Assembly: GCA_903833275.1 (NCBI GenBank)
Contig: CAILEP010000031.1
Location: 62,001 to 126,000 of the forward strand
Direction of reading: 5' to 3'
From: an uncultured Bdellovibrionales bacterium
Lineage (GTDB): Bacteria > Bdellovibrionota > Bdellovibrionia > Bdellovibrionales > UBA1609
DNA: 64,000 nt
The position numbers were made by a program, and so were the translations under genes. Below the pieces are notes generated by a model that did not search any database, was not told the origin of the DNA, and worked only from the letters and a program-made list of their open reading frames with translations. Of this stretch, positions 18,569-27,352 are shown one piece after another (position 1 is the first letter of the stretch; each line of letters starts with the position of its first letter).

Positions 18569-19755
18569 AAGCCGTTGCGCTTTTATTCTTAATTAGTTTT
18601 GCCGGTGCAGTTGCCCCTGCGGCCGAACTATATGAGTCGCATCTCAATGCGCGCGCGCTTGGAATGGGAGGCGCTTATAATTCTGTCGTCGATGATGAAG
18701 AGTCTCTTTGGTTTAACCCAGCCGGCATAGCTAAGAATATGGGCATACACTGGACCATTATTGACCCCAAGGGCGGTATCTCAAGCCCAGGTGATTTATC
18801 GACACTTAAAGATTTGCAAAACGCGAGCACATTTAATACGGCGCTGGCATCTCTTTACGGTAAAGAAATTTGGGCCGGCGGCGGGGCCAAGTCAGCGATC
18901 ATTTTACCTTTCTTTGCTGGGGCCTATTATTACGATGCGAATGCGAGCATTCTTGCTGACAACCCCGTCAATCCTACTCTGTCAGTCAACTATGTCACGG
19001 ATCAAGGATTCGCGCTCGGCACTGGTTTTTCGATCGCGCAAGTTTTAGAAATGGGTTTTGTTACTCGCTACATTAATCGAACCGGGGTGCGCAAAGATTT
19101 TGGGCCGGCGGTTATCAGTGACATTATGGCCGGCACTTCGAAGCCGAGTACGATATTTGATAATCTGAATAATAAGGGCACTGGCTATGCACTTGATTTG
19201 GGCGGCAACATAACAATCCCCGGCCCGGTCAAGCCGACACTGAGTTTCGTTTGGAAGAATATGGGCAATACCACCTTTCGTGCCTCAACAACGGGTGGGA
19301 CCCCACCGCCGTCGGATGACCAAGACATGCAAGTGGGCGCCTCACTTTTGATCGACGCGTGGATCATTCACATTTTACCCGCCATTGAAATTCGCGAGAT
19401 CATGGACAGTTCGGTGCAACTCGGCAACAAAATGCACTTGGGTGTTGAGCTTGGTGTGCCACTACTTGATTTGCGAGCGGGTATTTACCAGGGTTACGCA
19501 ACTTATGGCTTCGGCTTGAATCTTGGCCTTCTTGAAATTGAAGGCGCGTCGTGGGAGACCGAACTCGGCGGTTACCCCGGTCAACTTGGCAATCGACGCT
19601 ATATGGTACAGGCCACACTTCGATTGGGGTTCGACTTTCTGGGCGGTGGTTCGGGTGGGTCAAAATCGGGTGCTGGCGGCGCCGGCGGTTCGGCTGGCTC
19701 GGGCGGTTCCGGTGGATCTGGCGGCGGTTCGCATCATATGAAAGTTCGGCGCTAA
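18553..19755 (+). CDS. Outer-membrane protein of the FadL/PorV-like type with Gly/Ser tail, paralogue 3
   Basis: A 400-residue protein with signal peptide (to about APA-AEL) and the family signature RALGMGGAYNSVVDDEESLWFNPAGI. The barrel-like part ends around residue 362 (MVQATLRLGF...). It is followed by about 30 residues of almost pure Gly/Ser/Ala and a basic end (HHMKVRR). A normal barrel ends with its last strand, so this tail would extend past it, into the periplasm if the usual topology holds. Paralogues 1 and 2 lack it. The start overlaps the lipoprotein gene. Confidence 0.8.
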   Translation: MQLLVKAVALLFLISFAGAVAPAAELYESHLNARALGMGGAYNSVVDDEESLWFNPAGIAKNMGIHWTIIDPKGGISSPGDLSTLKDLQNASTFNTALASLYGKEIWAGGGAKSAIILPFFAGAYYYDANASILADNPVNPTLSVNYVTDQGFALGTGFSIAQVLEMGFVTRYINRTGVRKDFGPAVISDIMAGTSKPSTIFDNLNNKGTGYALDLGGNITIPGPVKPTLSFVWKNMGNTTFRASTTGGTPPPSDDQDMQVGASLLIDAWIIHILPAIEIREIMDSSVQLGNKMHLGVELGVPLLDLRAGIYQGYATYGFGLNLGLLEIEGASWETELGGYPGQLGNRRYMVQATLRLGFDFLGGGSGGSKSGAGGAGGSAGSGGSGGSGGGSHHMKVRR

Positions 19756-19789
19756 TAATTCTGCATTGCTCGGCCAATCGTGAACGCAT

Positions 19790-22570
19790 ATGCTATCGCC
19801 TTTGAGGCGGGCTCTAGCGATGTTACGTATTCACCAATACAAAACTCTGAATGAAAAATGGCTTCGCCTTCAAGATTTTGATCTTAATCAATCGACTTGG
19901 TTGGTCTCAGATCTTAAATCAAAATCTGAATTACAGCGCCGCTTGCTTCAACGCACCGATTGTTTGCCTGAAGATGCGATCTTGCGCGCCAGCGAATTAT
20001 GGCAAAAAATATTCTATCGTCACTTTGCCGATTACGAATTAATATCGACCGCTCTGACCACAACCTACTTGGCGGAGTGGCTTGAGAAACGCGATATTAG
20101 TTGGGCCAAGCACGCGGGGACCCCGCGGATGCTACTCAATTATATCGGGTTTTTCTTGCCGGTGCTCGCGCATAGCGAAGATGTCATTCGCCTAAAAGAT
20201 TGGCTGCGAACCCAACCCGAAGCGTTTTTACGATGGGGCAATTGGTTTTTGCTAGCGCACGAAGCCTGGCAAATGTTTTCAAGCGAAAAGAATTTGGCGC
20301 GGCCCTGGTCGTCTGCATTTTTGGCGGGCCAAGAAAGTCTAGATTGGTCAGCCGGTGGTGTTTGGTCTCGAGAATTGATTTTTGATCTAGGCCCCGATTT
20401 GACGGCTGTCGAAGTTGATCTCATTCAGCAGTTGGCACGAAATCACAATGTTGAGGTGATTGCGCCCTCGAAAGAATTGCGAGACGCCCACGGCTCAAGT
20501 CTTTGGCCGTATTCGCTTTTATTGGGCGAAGATATAAAGATTCGGCCCCAACGTAAAAAAATTGAATTCGATTCAAGCGGCGAGGCGGCTGGTGTCGACA
20601 TCTCAACTCAAGCTCAAACCGAATATGCGCGACTGAGTTCGCCATTGGCCGAAATTAAATTGGTTACCAGCAAAGTGCGCGAATTATTAGACGCGGGTGT
20701 TGCGCCCCACGAAATCGGGATTCTCGCCGCGCGAATCGAAGACTACTGGCCGGTGCTCGAAGCCTACCTGCGAATTGAAGGCATACCCGTTGCCAAAGAT
20801 GTCGTCATGACGACCGGTTCGTTGCCGACAGTCGCTCGATGGTTGGCTCGCGCCCGCATTGAAGCCCAACAAATATCTAGCGGCGATCTTGAGCACTCGC
20901 TCTTTGGTTTAAGTAATGACAGCCCGCCGCTCAGCTTTGATGAGTACGCCCCTCTCTATCGGCAAATCTATGAGGCCGATGACCTCAGTCGCGACTCGCG
21001 TGTGCAAAAGCTTTTTAAGAAGAAATTCGAAGCGAAAGATAAAATTGACCGAGATACGTTTTTCGTCTGGATGCTCAAGTTTTGGGAGGGCGATCTGCTT
21101 GGCCTTGAGCGTATCGCCGCTGAGTTTTTGCAGGAGTGCCCGACTCTTCTGCGCCTCGAAGTGCGATCATGGTTGCGCTACCTCGAAACACTTGTCGCCA
21201 AAATTGAAATAAAAATTGGCGACGGCGGCAGTGGCGACGGCGTCATCTGCGGCAATTTCGATGCCGCGGCTCACCTAGAGCTTCGCGCCGTTTTTGCCAT
21301 GGGTCTCAGCGAGGGCCAACTTTCAGAAGAGAAGAATCTCGCTGTGAGCCTTTCAGATGTTATTAAGTTAACCAACGATCTTGGGCTGCGAATGCCCGAG
21401 CTGAGTTCTATGCCAGGCGAGTTCTGGGTCGATACAATCACCCGGCAGACGCGCGAACAAATTTGTTTGATTTTTGCCGCCACAAATATTGGCGGCGACC
21501 CCGAGACGCCGAGCCTTATTTGGCTGCGGGGGGCCCAGCAGAAGCTTGAAAACCTTGAAGCGTGCCAAACCCCACCAACTTCACGGTGGGATGAAATTCA
21601 GCACCACCCATTTAGGTTGGGTGACGATGGGGCCGGGAGTGAGCTCGAACGGTTATCTAACATCGAGTTGGGCCGGCAGCCGGCTGATTTAATCGAGCAC
21701 AAACTTGCTCTTCGCTACTCGGCTTCGCAACTTGAAAAGTATCAATCTTGCCCTTTTATCTTCGCCGCCGAGAAAATGTTTCGTTTAAGCGAAAAGCCCG
21801 ATGTTGATCTCGACATCGATGCAATGACAAGCGGGCAATTGATTCACGCGGTCTTGGATTTTTTAATGACAGAACCGTTGAGTCTTTCGCGAAGCAAAGG
21901 TGAGATTCAAGATGTTGTTGAGCGCGTTCGCACGCAAATGGCCTTTACCGTGGCTGTCGAGGCCCTGTGGCCGAAGCAGCGGGAAAAGTACGTCAATATC
22001 GCTGAAAAATTTTTGAAATTTGAGAGTGAGTGGCGACGACAGTATCCTCAGACTAAAACTATGGGGCGTGAAGTGATGCTAAAGGGCGAGCTTGAAATCT
22101 CGGCCCAGAAAAAGATCAACGTCTCGGGTAAAATTGATCGCATTGATCGCAATACAGCCGGTGAGTACGTCATTCTTGATTATAAATCATCAGGTTACGA
22201 ACTTCGCAATTATGATTCGTGGCTAGAAAAAGATGAGCTTCAACTGCTTTTTTATTCGCTGTGTATCGAACAAGGGCTTGTCGAAGTTGAAAAAGGCGCA
22301 GTTATTGGGGCGTTCTATTTTATTCTTAATTCAATGAATCGTGAAAAGGGCTTTCGCAATTTAGCTAAAGTCGGCACTCTTTTCGGCGAATCAAAGTCGA
22401 CTCAACTTGAGCGCGATGCGCTCGACGCGATGTATGTTTCTCTGAAGAATAAAGTGGCCGGGATTGTTGAGAAGATTGAAATTGGGCAAGTGGGGCCAAA
22501 CCCAAAAAAAAACGAAGAATGCACAACCTGTGACTGGAAGACCGTATGTCGAGCCCCGCACTTGAATTAA
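19790..22570 (+). CDS. addB: AddB-like helicase-nuclease subunit with C-terminal PD-(D/E)XK nuclease
   Basis: A 926-residue partner of AddA for double-strand break resection. The N-terminal helicase-like part has no obvious Walker A, unlike B. subtilis AddB. The C-terminal nuclease has ILDYKSS (Asp797, Lys799) after KIDRID. The iron-sulfur ligands C654 (QSCPFIF) and C911-x2-C914-x5-C920 reproduce the AddB cysteine arrangement. The start may be ATG 19790 or 19820. The 3' end overlaps addA by 25 bases. The order addB-addA and the Fe-S nuclease support AddAB rather than RecBCD. Confidence 0.87.
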   Translation: MLSPLRRALAMLRIHQYKTLNEKWLRLQDFDLNQSTWLVSDLKSKSELQRRLLQRTDCLPEDAILRASELWQKIFYRHFADYELISTALTTTYLAEWLEKRDISWAKHAGTPRMLLNYIGFFLPVLAHSEDVIRLKDWLRTQPEAFLRWGNWFLLAHEAWQMFSSEKNLARPWSSAFLAGQESLDWSAGGVWSRELIFDLGPDLTAVEVDLIQQLARNHNVEVIAPSKELRDAHGSSLWPYSLLLGEDIKIRPQRKKIEFDSSGEAAGVDISTQAQTEYARLSSPLAEIKLVTSKVRELLDAGVAPHEIGILAARIEDYWPVLEAYLRIEGIPVAKDVVMTTGSLPTVARWLARARIEAQQISSGDLEHSLFGLSNDSPPLSFDEYAPLYRQIYEADDLSRDSRVQKLFKKKFEAKDKIDRDTFFVWMLKFWEGDLLGLERIAAEFLQECPTLLRLEVRSWLRYLETLVAKIEIKIGDGGSGDGVICGNFDAAAHLELRAVFAMGLSEGQLSEEKNLAVSLSDVIKLTNDLGLRMPELSSMPGEFWVDTITRQTREQICLIFAATNIGGDPETPSLIWLRGAQQKLENLEACQTPPTSRWDEIQHHPFRLGDDGAGSELERLSNIELGRQPADLIEHKLALRYSASQLEKYQSCPFIFAAEKMFRLSEKPDVDLDIDAMTSGQLIHAVLDFLMTEPLSLSRSKGEIQDVVERVRTQMAFTVAVEALWPKQREKYVNIAEKFLKFESEWRRQYPQTKTMGREVMLKGELEISAQKKINVSGKIDRIDRNTAGEYVILDYKSSGYELRNYDSWLEKDELQLLFYSLCIEQGLVEVEKGAVIGAFYFILNSMNREKGFRNLAKVGTLFGESKSTQLERDALDAMYVSLKNKVAGIVEKIEIGQVGPNPKKNEECTTCDWKTVCRAPHLN

Positions 22571-25500
22571 ATAATGAGATTGTGCGAGCTGGGGCTGGGG
22601 CGGGCAAAACCACGCAGCTGACAAAGCGCGTGCTCGATGTCGCTCGCCTTTGGCACGAAAAAAGCGGGCGCCTACCGCGTATAGTGGTGACAACGTTTAC
22701 CAAGAAGGCGACCGAAGAGTTGCGCGAGCGATTGCTAAAAAACGCCATCGAAGATAGCAGCGAAGTGATGCTTGAGTTCGTCACCCAACCGGCGCACTTG
22801 CAGATATCGACCATACACGGGGTGTTGGTGACATTTTTAAGGCGTTACGGCCCCTTGCTTGATATCGACGCCGGTTTTTCAGTTCTCGATGGGGCCGGGG
22901 CCCTCAAGCGTAAACGCCGTCTTTTGCGTCAGGCGCTGGTTGCGGAGCCAGAATTTCAAGATTTGCTTGAGCATTACAATACTTCAAAAATGATCTTGCT
23001 TCTCGACTCGTGGCTTGAGGTCTCAGTTGAGGTGCAGCCGGTGACGTTGGACGAACTCAACGCCTCGTACGATAAACATGTCGCAATGACGCTTAAGAAT
23101 TTGATCGGAGTTTGCGACGAAATTCTTGCCGAGTGCTCAGCTGTCAATTGGCGAAGTGCCATTGAAGATTTGCGACAAAGAATGGTCTCGGTACTTGAGC
23201 TCGCAAGTGCGGCGAGCAGTTCGGTCGTTAACAGGCTGAGTGGCGATGAGATTTTGGCGAAGATTGAAGATTTCAAGATGCCGAAATTTATGAAAAAGGC
23301 TCAAGCCTACAGCGAGCATCTGAATCTCGAACTCAAAGAGGCGATGCTGGGCCTGAAAGAATTGGCGGCACCACGTTTTCAGCCCGATAACTTTCAAGCG
23401 TTTGAGCAATGCGCTGAAATATTTGCGCGTTTGGCCGCCGATTTCACGACGCGCCTTGATCACGAAATAGAACAAACCGGTGTTTTTGAAATGCGCGATC
23501 TTGAGCGCTATTCGCTGAAGGCAGTGGTTAACTTTCCTGAACTGGCGCAAGCTTTCGCCGCCGATGTGGATTATTGGCTGATAGATGAATTTCAAGATAC
23601 CAGCCCCCTACAGATTCGAATCTTGCGGGCATTGATGGGGTCGCGCCCTGGCTTTTTCGTCGGTGACCCGCAACAAAGTATTTACCTTTTTCGAGGTGCC
23701 CGCAGCGAAGTTTTTACCGAGAAAGAGAGCGAGATCGTCGCTTCAGGCGGCGCCAAATCGACCCTCGAGGTTAACTACCGATCTCGGCCCCCTCTGGTTG
23801 AGTTTTTTAACGTATTTTTTTCGACTTTTGCTCAACCCTTTATGCAAATGAAGGCGGCCGATAAACCCGAAGAGCCCTCTGCGAACCCTGCCGTGAAGAT
23901 TTTTGTAACGTCCAAAGATGATGAGGCTCCGCACTTCGAGGTGGCTCGCGAAATTGAGCGCCGGGTCGCAAGCGGCGAGCGCTTTGATGATTTTTGCGTT
24001 CTGGCGCGAACGAACACCGACCTGATCGAAGTCGCTCGCTATTTTGAAAGTGTTAGCCTACCGGTGCATGTTCATTCGGGCGGGCGATATTATGAGCGTC
24101 GCGAAGTGCTTGATTTGGTTTCGATCTTAAAGTTTTTAGTGAATCCGTTTGATAATAAAAATCTGGTGCGTTTGCTGCGCTCGCCTTGGCTCAGAGTTTC
24201 AGACACAGAGCTTGTGAGTGTTTTGAGTCAAGCTCCTGTTTTTTACTTCAAGGCCCTTAAAGAAAAGTGGCCGCTGCAGCCGGTTCTGTTGAAGCTTGAT
24301 TCGTATCAGCAAAAGGCCCGGCAAATAGGTATTTATGAAACTCTGCGCGAAGCCGCTATCGAATTGCGGATGATTGATCTGGCGCAATTTCACGATGTAA
24401 CTGGGCGTAGAGAGGCCAATATTTGGAAGTTTTTTACTCTTTTAAAAGAGAAAGAAAAAACTCCAGGGTTTAGTTACCTGCAATTCGTACAAGACGTTCT
24501 TGACCCCAAAAGTGATGAGGGCGATGCCGAGGCTGATGCCGTTGCGGCACTCGAACCCAACTGTGTCAACTTTATGACCGTGCACAAATCGAAGGGTTTG
24601 AAATTTCAGAATGTTATTTTAATCAATATGCAAAAGCCGCCCAAGTATTCAAGATCTCGCGGTCATGATCGGCCGCTTGTGATTGACGAACAAAAAGGCT
24701 TGATGAGCGTCGGTCTTCGTCTTGGAGAAGAGCTAAAATTCGAGCACTCGATTTTGGCGCGTTTGGTTCTTAACTCTGATTCAGAGCGCGAAATGGCTGA
24801 ATACGAGCGGTTGCTTTACGTAGCGATGACCCGTTCGGCTCGTTCTTTAATTTTGCAATGGCAGGGCAGCGAGCCAACCAAGGGTTCGTGGGCATCCTAT
24901 CTGAGCGGCTTTTTGGCTTCTGATCGTACGCTTAAGCCCAATATTGTTGAGCTAAGCGAAGTGCCAACTTTAGGTTCGCATGAAGCTCGCAACGATTCGG
25001 CCTCACGGTCTGAAAGAGGGCCCTTGGTCACAGCGGCTGATTTAACAAAGAAACCAGAGGCGAGGGCCCGCTATGTGATTCAAGCCTCGGCCGTTTCAAT
25101 GTCGACAGTTTCGGTAACTAAACTGTTGGCAGAAAAAGACCCTGCGGCCGCAATTCAACCACCGGCGGCCACTGATCGAGGCAGCGAGTTTAGTGAAGTT
25201 AAAACGAGTCAGTTGATGATCCCGGTGGTGGGCCAAAAAATTCACACTCTTTTCGAGCGCCTGAAATATTCAAAATCGTTCAATCGAGAAGAGTACATGA
25301 AGCGCTGGTTTCGCTCGAGTGAAGTCGAGATTTTGTCAGGTATCGAGTTCACTCTTGGTTTAACAGCGCCACCTGTTCAAAAACTTATCGAAAGCGGCGA
25401 AGTCGAATGGGGTTTTCAGCTCAAAGCCAATGGTCGTATTGTCGAGGGCCAAATTGATCTTTGGGGTCGGGCTGATGGTGTTACGTGGATTGTCGATTAT

Positions 25501-25683
25501 AAATCTGGAACTTCACGTTTTCGCGACAAGGCCTTTGCCCAGCTCGACTTGTATTCGTTGGCGCTTCGCCAATTTGGTGAAACTAATGCGATCAAATGTG
25601 CCGTTATTTACGTAGTGGAGAAAAAGGTTGAAGTTCGGGATGCCAGCGATGCCCAGGCCACTCGTCGGCAATTTAATCTTTAA
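22546..25683 (+). CDS. addA: AddA-like UvrD-family helicase with C-terminal nuclease
   Basis: A 1045-residue SF1A helicase-nuclease that unwinds and degrades broken DNA ends with AddB, preparing them for RecA. Walker A GAGAGKT is near 16-22, DEFQDT at 347-352, VGDPQQSIYLFRGA motif III, TVHKSKGLKF motif V and YVAMTRS motif VI. The C-terminal nuclease has EGQIDLWGRAD and IVDYKSG (Asp984, Lys986). All catalytic motifs are intact. The TAA stop straddles the junction of the target duplication with the insertion sequence: its first two bases are genomic and the third is the first base of the element. The reading frame is not shortened. Confidence 0.92.
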   Translation: MSSPALELNNEIVRAGAGAGKTTQLTKRVLDVARLWHEKSGRLPRIVVTTFTKKATEELRERLLKNAIEDSSEVMLEFVTQPAHLQISTIHGVLVTFLRRYGPLLDIDAGFSVLDGAGALKRKRRLLRQALVAEPEFQDLLEHYNTSKMILLLDSWLEVSVEVQPVTLDELNASYDKHVAMTLKNLIGVCDEILAECSAVNWRSAIEDLRQRMVSVLELASAASSSVVNRLSGDEILAKIEDFKMPKFMKKAQAYSEHLNLELKEAMLGLKELAAPRFQPDNFQAFEQCAEIFARLAADFTTRLDHEIEQTGVFEMRDLERYSLKAVVNFPELAQAFAADVDYWLIDEFQDTSPLQIRILRALMGSRPGFFVGDPQQSIYLFRGARSEVFTEKESEIVASGGAKSTLEVNYRSRPPLVEFFNVFFSTFAQPFMQMKAADKPEEPSANPAVKIFVTSKDDEAPHFEVAREIERRVASGERFDDFCVLARTNTDLIEVARYFESVSLPVHVHSGGRYYERREVLDLVSILKFLVNPFDNKNLVRLLRSPWLRVSDTELVSVLSQAPVFYFKALKEKWPLQPVLLKLDSYQQKARQIGIYETLREAAIELRMIDLAQFHDVTGRREANIWKFFTLLKEKEKTPGFSYLQFVQDVLDPKSDEGDAEADAVAALEPNCVNFMTVHKSKGLKFQNVILINMQKPPKYSRSRGHDRPLVIDEQKGLMSVGLRLGEELKFEHSILARLVLNSDSEREMAEYERLLYVAMTRSARSLILQWQGSEPTKGSWASYLSGFLASDRTLKPNIVELSEVPTLGSHEARNDSASRSERGPLVTAADLTKKPEARARYVIQASAVSMSTVSVTKLLAEKDPAAAIQPPAATDRGSEFSEVKTSQLMIPVVGQKIHTLFERLKYSKSFNREEYMKRWFRSSEVEILSGIEFTLGLTAPPVQKLIESGEVEWGFQLKANGRIVEGQIDLWGRADGVTWIVDYKSGTSRFRDKAFAQLDLYSLALRQFGETNAIKCAVIYVVEKKVEVRDASDAQATRRQFNL

Positions 25684-26734
25684 AAACTGCCCCCTTTAAC
25701 TGATGTTGCATCGAACTTATCTCGATAAGTTTGGCATAGTTGTTGCCTTACGGTTCGGGAGTGAACCGAAAATGCCCTAATCCTCAGTGCCTAAGTCCCG
25801 GCCTTATCCGATTCGGATTTTTTGTCCGGAAATGCGACCGAAAGCGGATCCAACGCTATCGTTGTCGAAAGTGTAAGAAGCAATTCTCGAGTGCTACTTT
25901 TAGCGACATGTATCGCCACCGGGTTCGGCATTTAAATAGTCTGATTCTAGAAATGTTTTCGTCTGCGTATTCGCAAAGACGGATGGCGCGCACATTAAAG
26001 GTAAATCGCAAAACTATTGTGAGAAAGTTTGTTTTTCTTGCGCTCCGAGCAAGGGAGCGAAATTTAATCTACTTCTCGCAACTGCCGAAAATTCACGAGC
26101 TGCAGTTTGATGATTTAGAAACTTTTGAACACACAAAACTCAAGCCCCTTTCGGTGACTTTGGCGGTTGAGAAAAACTCTCGAAAAATTATTGGTTTTGA
26201 AGTCAGCTCAATGCCGGCGAAGGGGCATTTAGCTCTCAAATCGGTGAAAAAATATGGCCGTCGCGCTGATCAAAGAACGCAGGCTAGAGAAGATTTGTTT
26301 GCAAAAATTAAAGTAAAAGTTTCGAGGCTTGCGACAATCGAGTCGGATTCAAATCCGCACTATGTCGGCGACGTCAAAAGACACTTTCCAGACGCCTATC
26401 ATAAAACCTACCTCGGCGGCCGTTCAGCTATCGTTGGTCAGGGAGAACTTAAGAAGCTAACCTTTGACCCATTGTTTTCGCTCAACCACACATGCGCCAT
26501 GCTTCGAGCCAACATCAATAGATTAATAAGAAAGACTTGGTGTACGACGAAAAAGAGTGAAAACCTCGCGCGACACCTAGAGATTTACGCATATTTTCAC
26601 AACCACATGCTTCTCGATCAATAGCCGAATGCGGGTCCGGCGAATTTCTTAAAAAATGTGAGTTATGCACTCAAAGATCGTGGCCGAAAGCATCAAAAAT
26701 TAAGCTTGAAACATCAATCAAAGGGGGCAGTTTT
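25683..26734 (+). mobile_element. Complete insertion sequence, 1,052 bp, with 28-bp IRs and 8-bp target duplication
   Basis: Left end 25683-25710 and right end 26707-26734 are inverted repeats beginning AAAACTGCCCCCTTT, 25 of 28 positions matching. They are flanked by the direct repeat AATCTTTA at 25675-25682 and 26735-26742, an 8-bp target duplication. One transposase gene fills the element. Both ends and both duplications are intact, so the insertion looks fairly recent. The site is the overlap of two convergent stop codons. I cannot assign an ISfinder family; the zinc-ribbon transposase and 8-bp duplication recall IS1- or IS1595-type elements. Confidence 0.93.
25740..26624 (+). CDS. Transposase with N-terminal zinc ribbon (IS1/IS1595-like)
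   Basis: A 294-residue transposase of the insertion sequence. A zinc ribbon (C-x4-C at CPNPQC and C-x2-C at CRKCKKQF) lies in the first 45 residues, then a helix-turn-helix region (MARTLKVNRKTIVRKF). A probable DDE core follows, with candidate acidic residues in QFDDLETF and IESDSNPHY; the third is not certain. No frameshift or stop is visible, so it may be active. The start is uncertain: TTG 25740 or GTG 25761, neither with a strong ribosome site. Confidence 0.85.
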   Translation: MLPYGSGVNRKCPNPQCLSPGLIRFGFFVRKCDRKRIQRYRCRKCKKQFSSATFSDMYRHRVRHLNSLILEMFSSAYSQRRMARTLKVNRKTIVRKFVFLALRARERNLIYFSQLPKIHELQFDDLETFEHTKLKPLSVTLAVEKNSRKIIGFEVSSMPAKGHLALKSVKKYGRRADQRTQAREDLFAKIKVKVSRLATIESDSNPHYVGDVKRHFPDAYHKTYLGGRSAIVGQGELKKLTFDPLFSLNHTCAMLRANINRLIRKTWCTTKKSENLARHLEIYAYFHNHMLLDQ

Positions 26735-26739
26735 AATCT

Positions 26740-27273
26740 TTAAGTTCCGCCACCGCTTGAGCCATTGAACTCAAAAACAACTCCAAGCCCGAAAAACACT
26801 GTGGTGCCTGGGTTGGCATTGAATTTCATATCGAAACGCAAAAGGGTGGATTCGCCTAGTCGAGACATTACGCCGCCGATAAAATGTTCACCGACCACAA
26901 ACTTTTGAGTGGTTTTATCGGAGCTGTATTCGGTGAAGTCGACGCCCAGCCCGACGCACACAATCAAGGTTTCAACGGCGGCCTGCATGCTCGCGTCGAG
27001 CGCGGCCCCTGCCCAATGGACTGAGCTTCCGTTACCGCTAATCAAAGAAAGGTCGGCAAAAATGCCACCGCCACCCTTGTCAGATTTGCCCATAGGCTGA
27101 GAATAGCGAACGCCCCACTGTGTGAAGATGTCGTCATTGACGCTTATCCCGTGGGGCAGAGTTCGGCCCAAAAACACACCGAATTGAGGGCTATGGCCTG
27201 TGCCGCCACTGTCTTGAGCATAGCTAGAACTGGAGGCCATAAGTGCCAGAGCAAATAATAAAACATATTTCAT
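26740..27273 (-). CDS. Exported probable small beta-barrel protein
   Basis: A 177-residue protein with a clear signal peptide (cleavage near SYA-QDS) and strand-rich sequence (RFDMKFNANPGTTVFFGLGVVFEFNGSS) typical of small outer-membrane barrels. No family recognised. Its TAA stop lies within the right-hand 8-bp target duplication of the insertion sequence and is restored by it. Before the insertion, its stop would have overlapped the addA stop in a shared TTAA. Confidence 0.7.
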   Translation of the reverse strand: MKYVLLFALALMASSSSYAQDSGGTGHSPQFGVFLGRTLPHGISVNDDIFTQWGVRYSQPMGKSDKGGGGIFADLSLISGNGSSVHWAGAALDASMQAAVETLIVCVGLGVDFTEYSSDKTTQKFVVGEHFIGGVMSRLGESTLLRFDMKFNANPGTTVFFGLGVVFEFNGSSGGGT

Positions 27274-27352
27274 ACTATTTTAGACTAGGCGGTGTTCGCG
27301 AAATTCACAAGTGACTTGTAGGTTGGCAGGAGTGTGCTTAAAATAATTTTCT

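Noticed and set aside
19400-19789. A 129-codon minus-strand frame over the third barrel gene
   Set aside because: Arg/Pro-rich translation of the opposite strand of Gly/Ser repeats; no start signal and no domain.
22365-22814. A 149-codon minus-strand frame over the addB/addA junction
   Set aside because: Runs opposite to the conserved AddB cysteine region and AddA Walker A; composition is that of a shadow frame.
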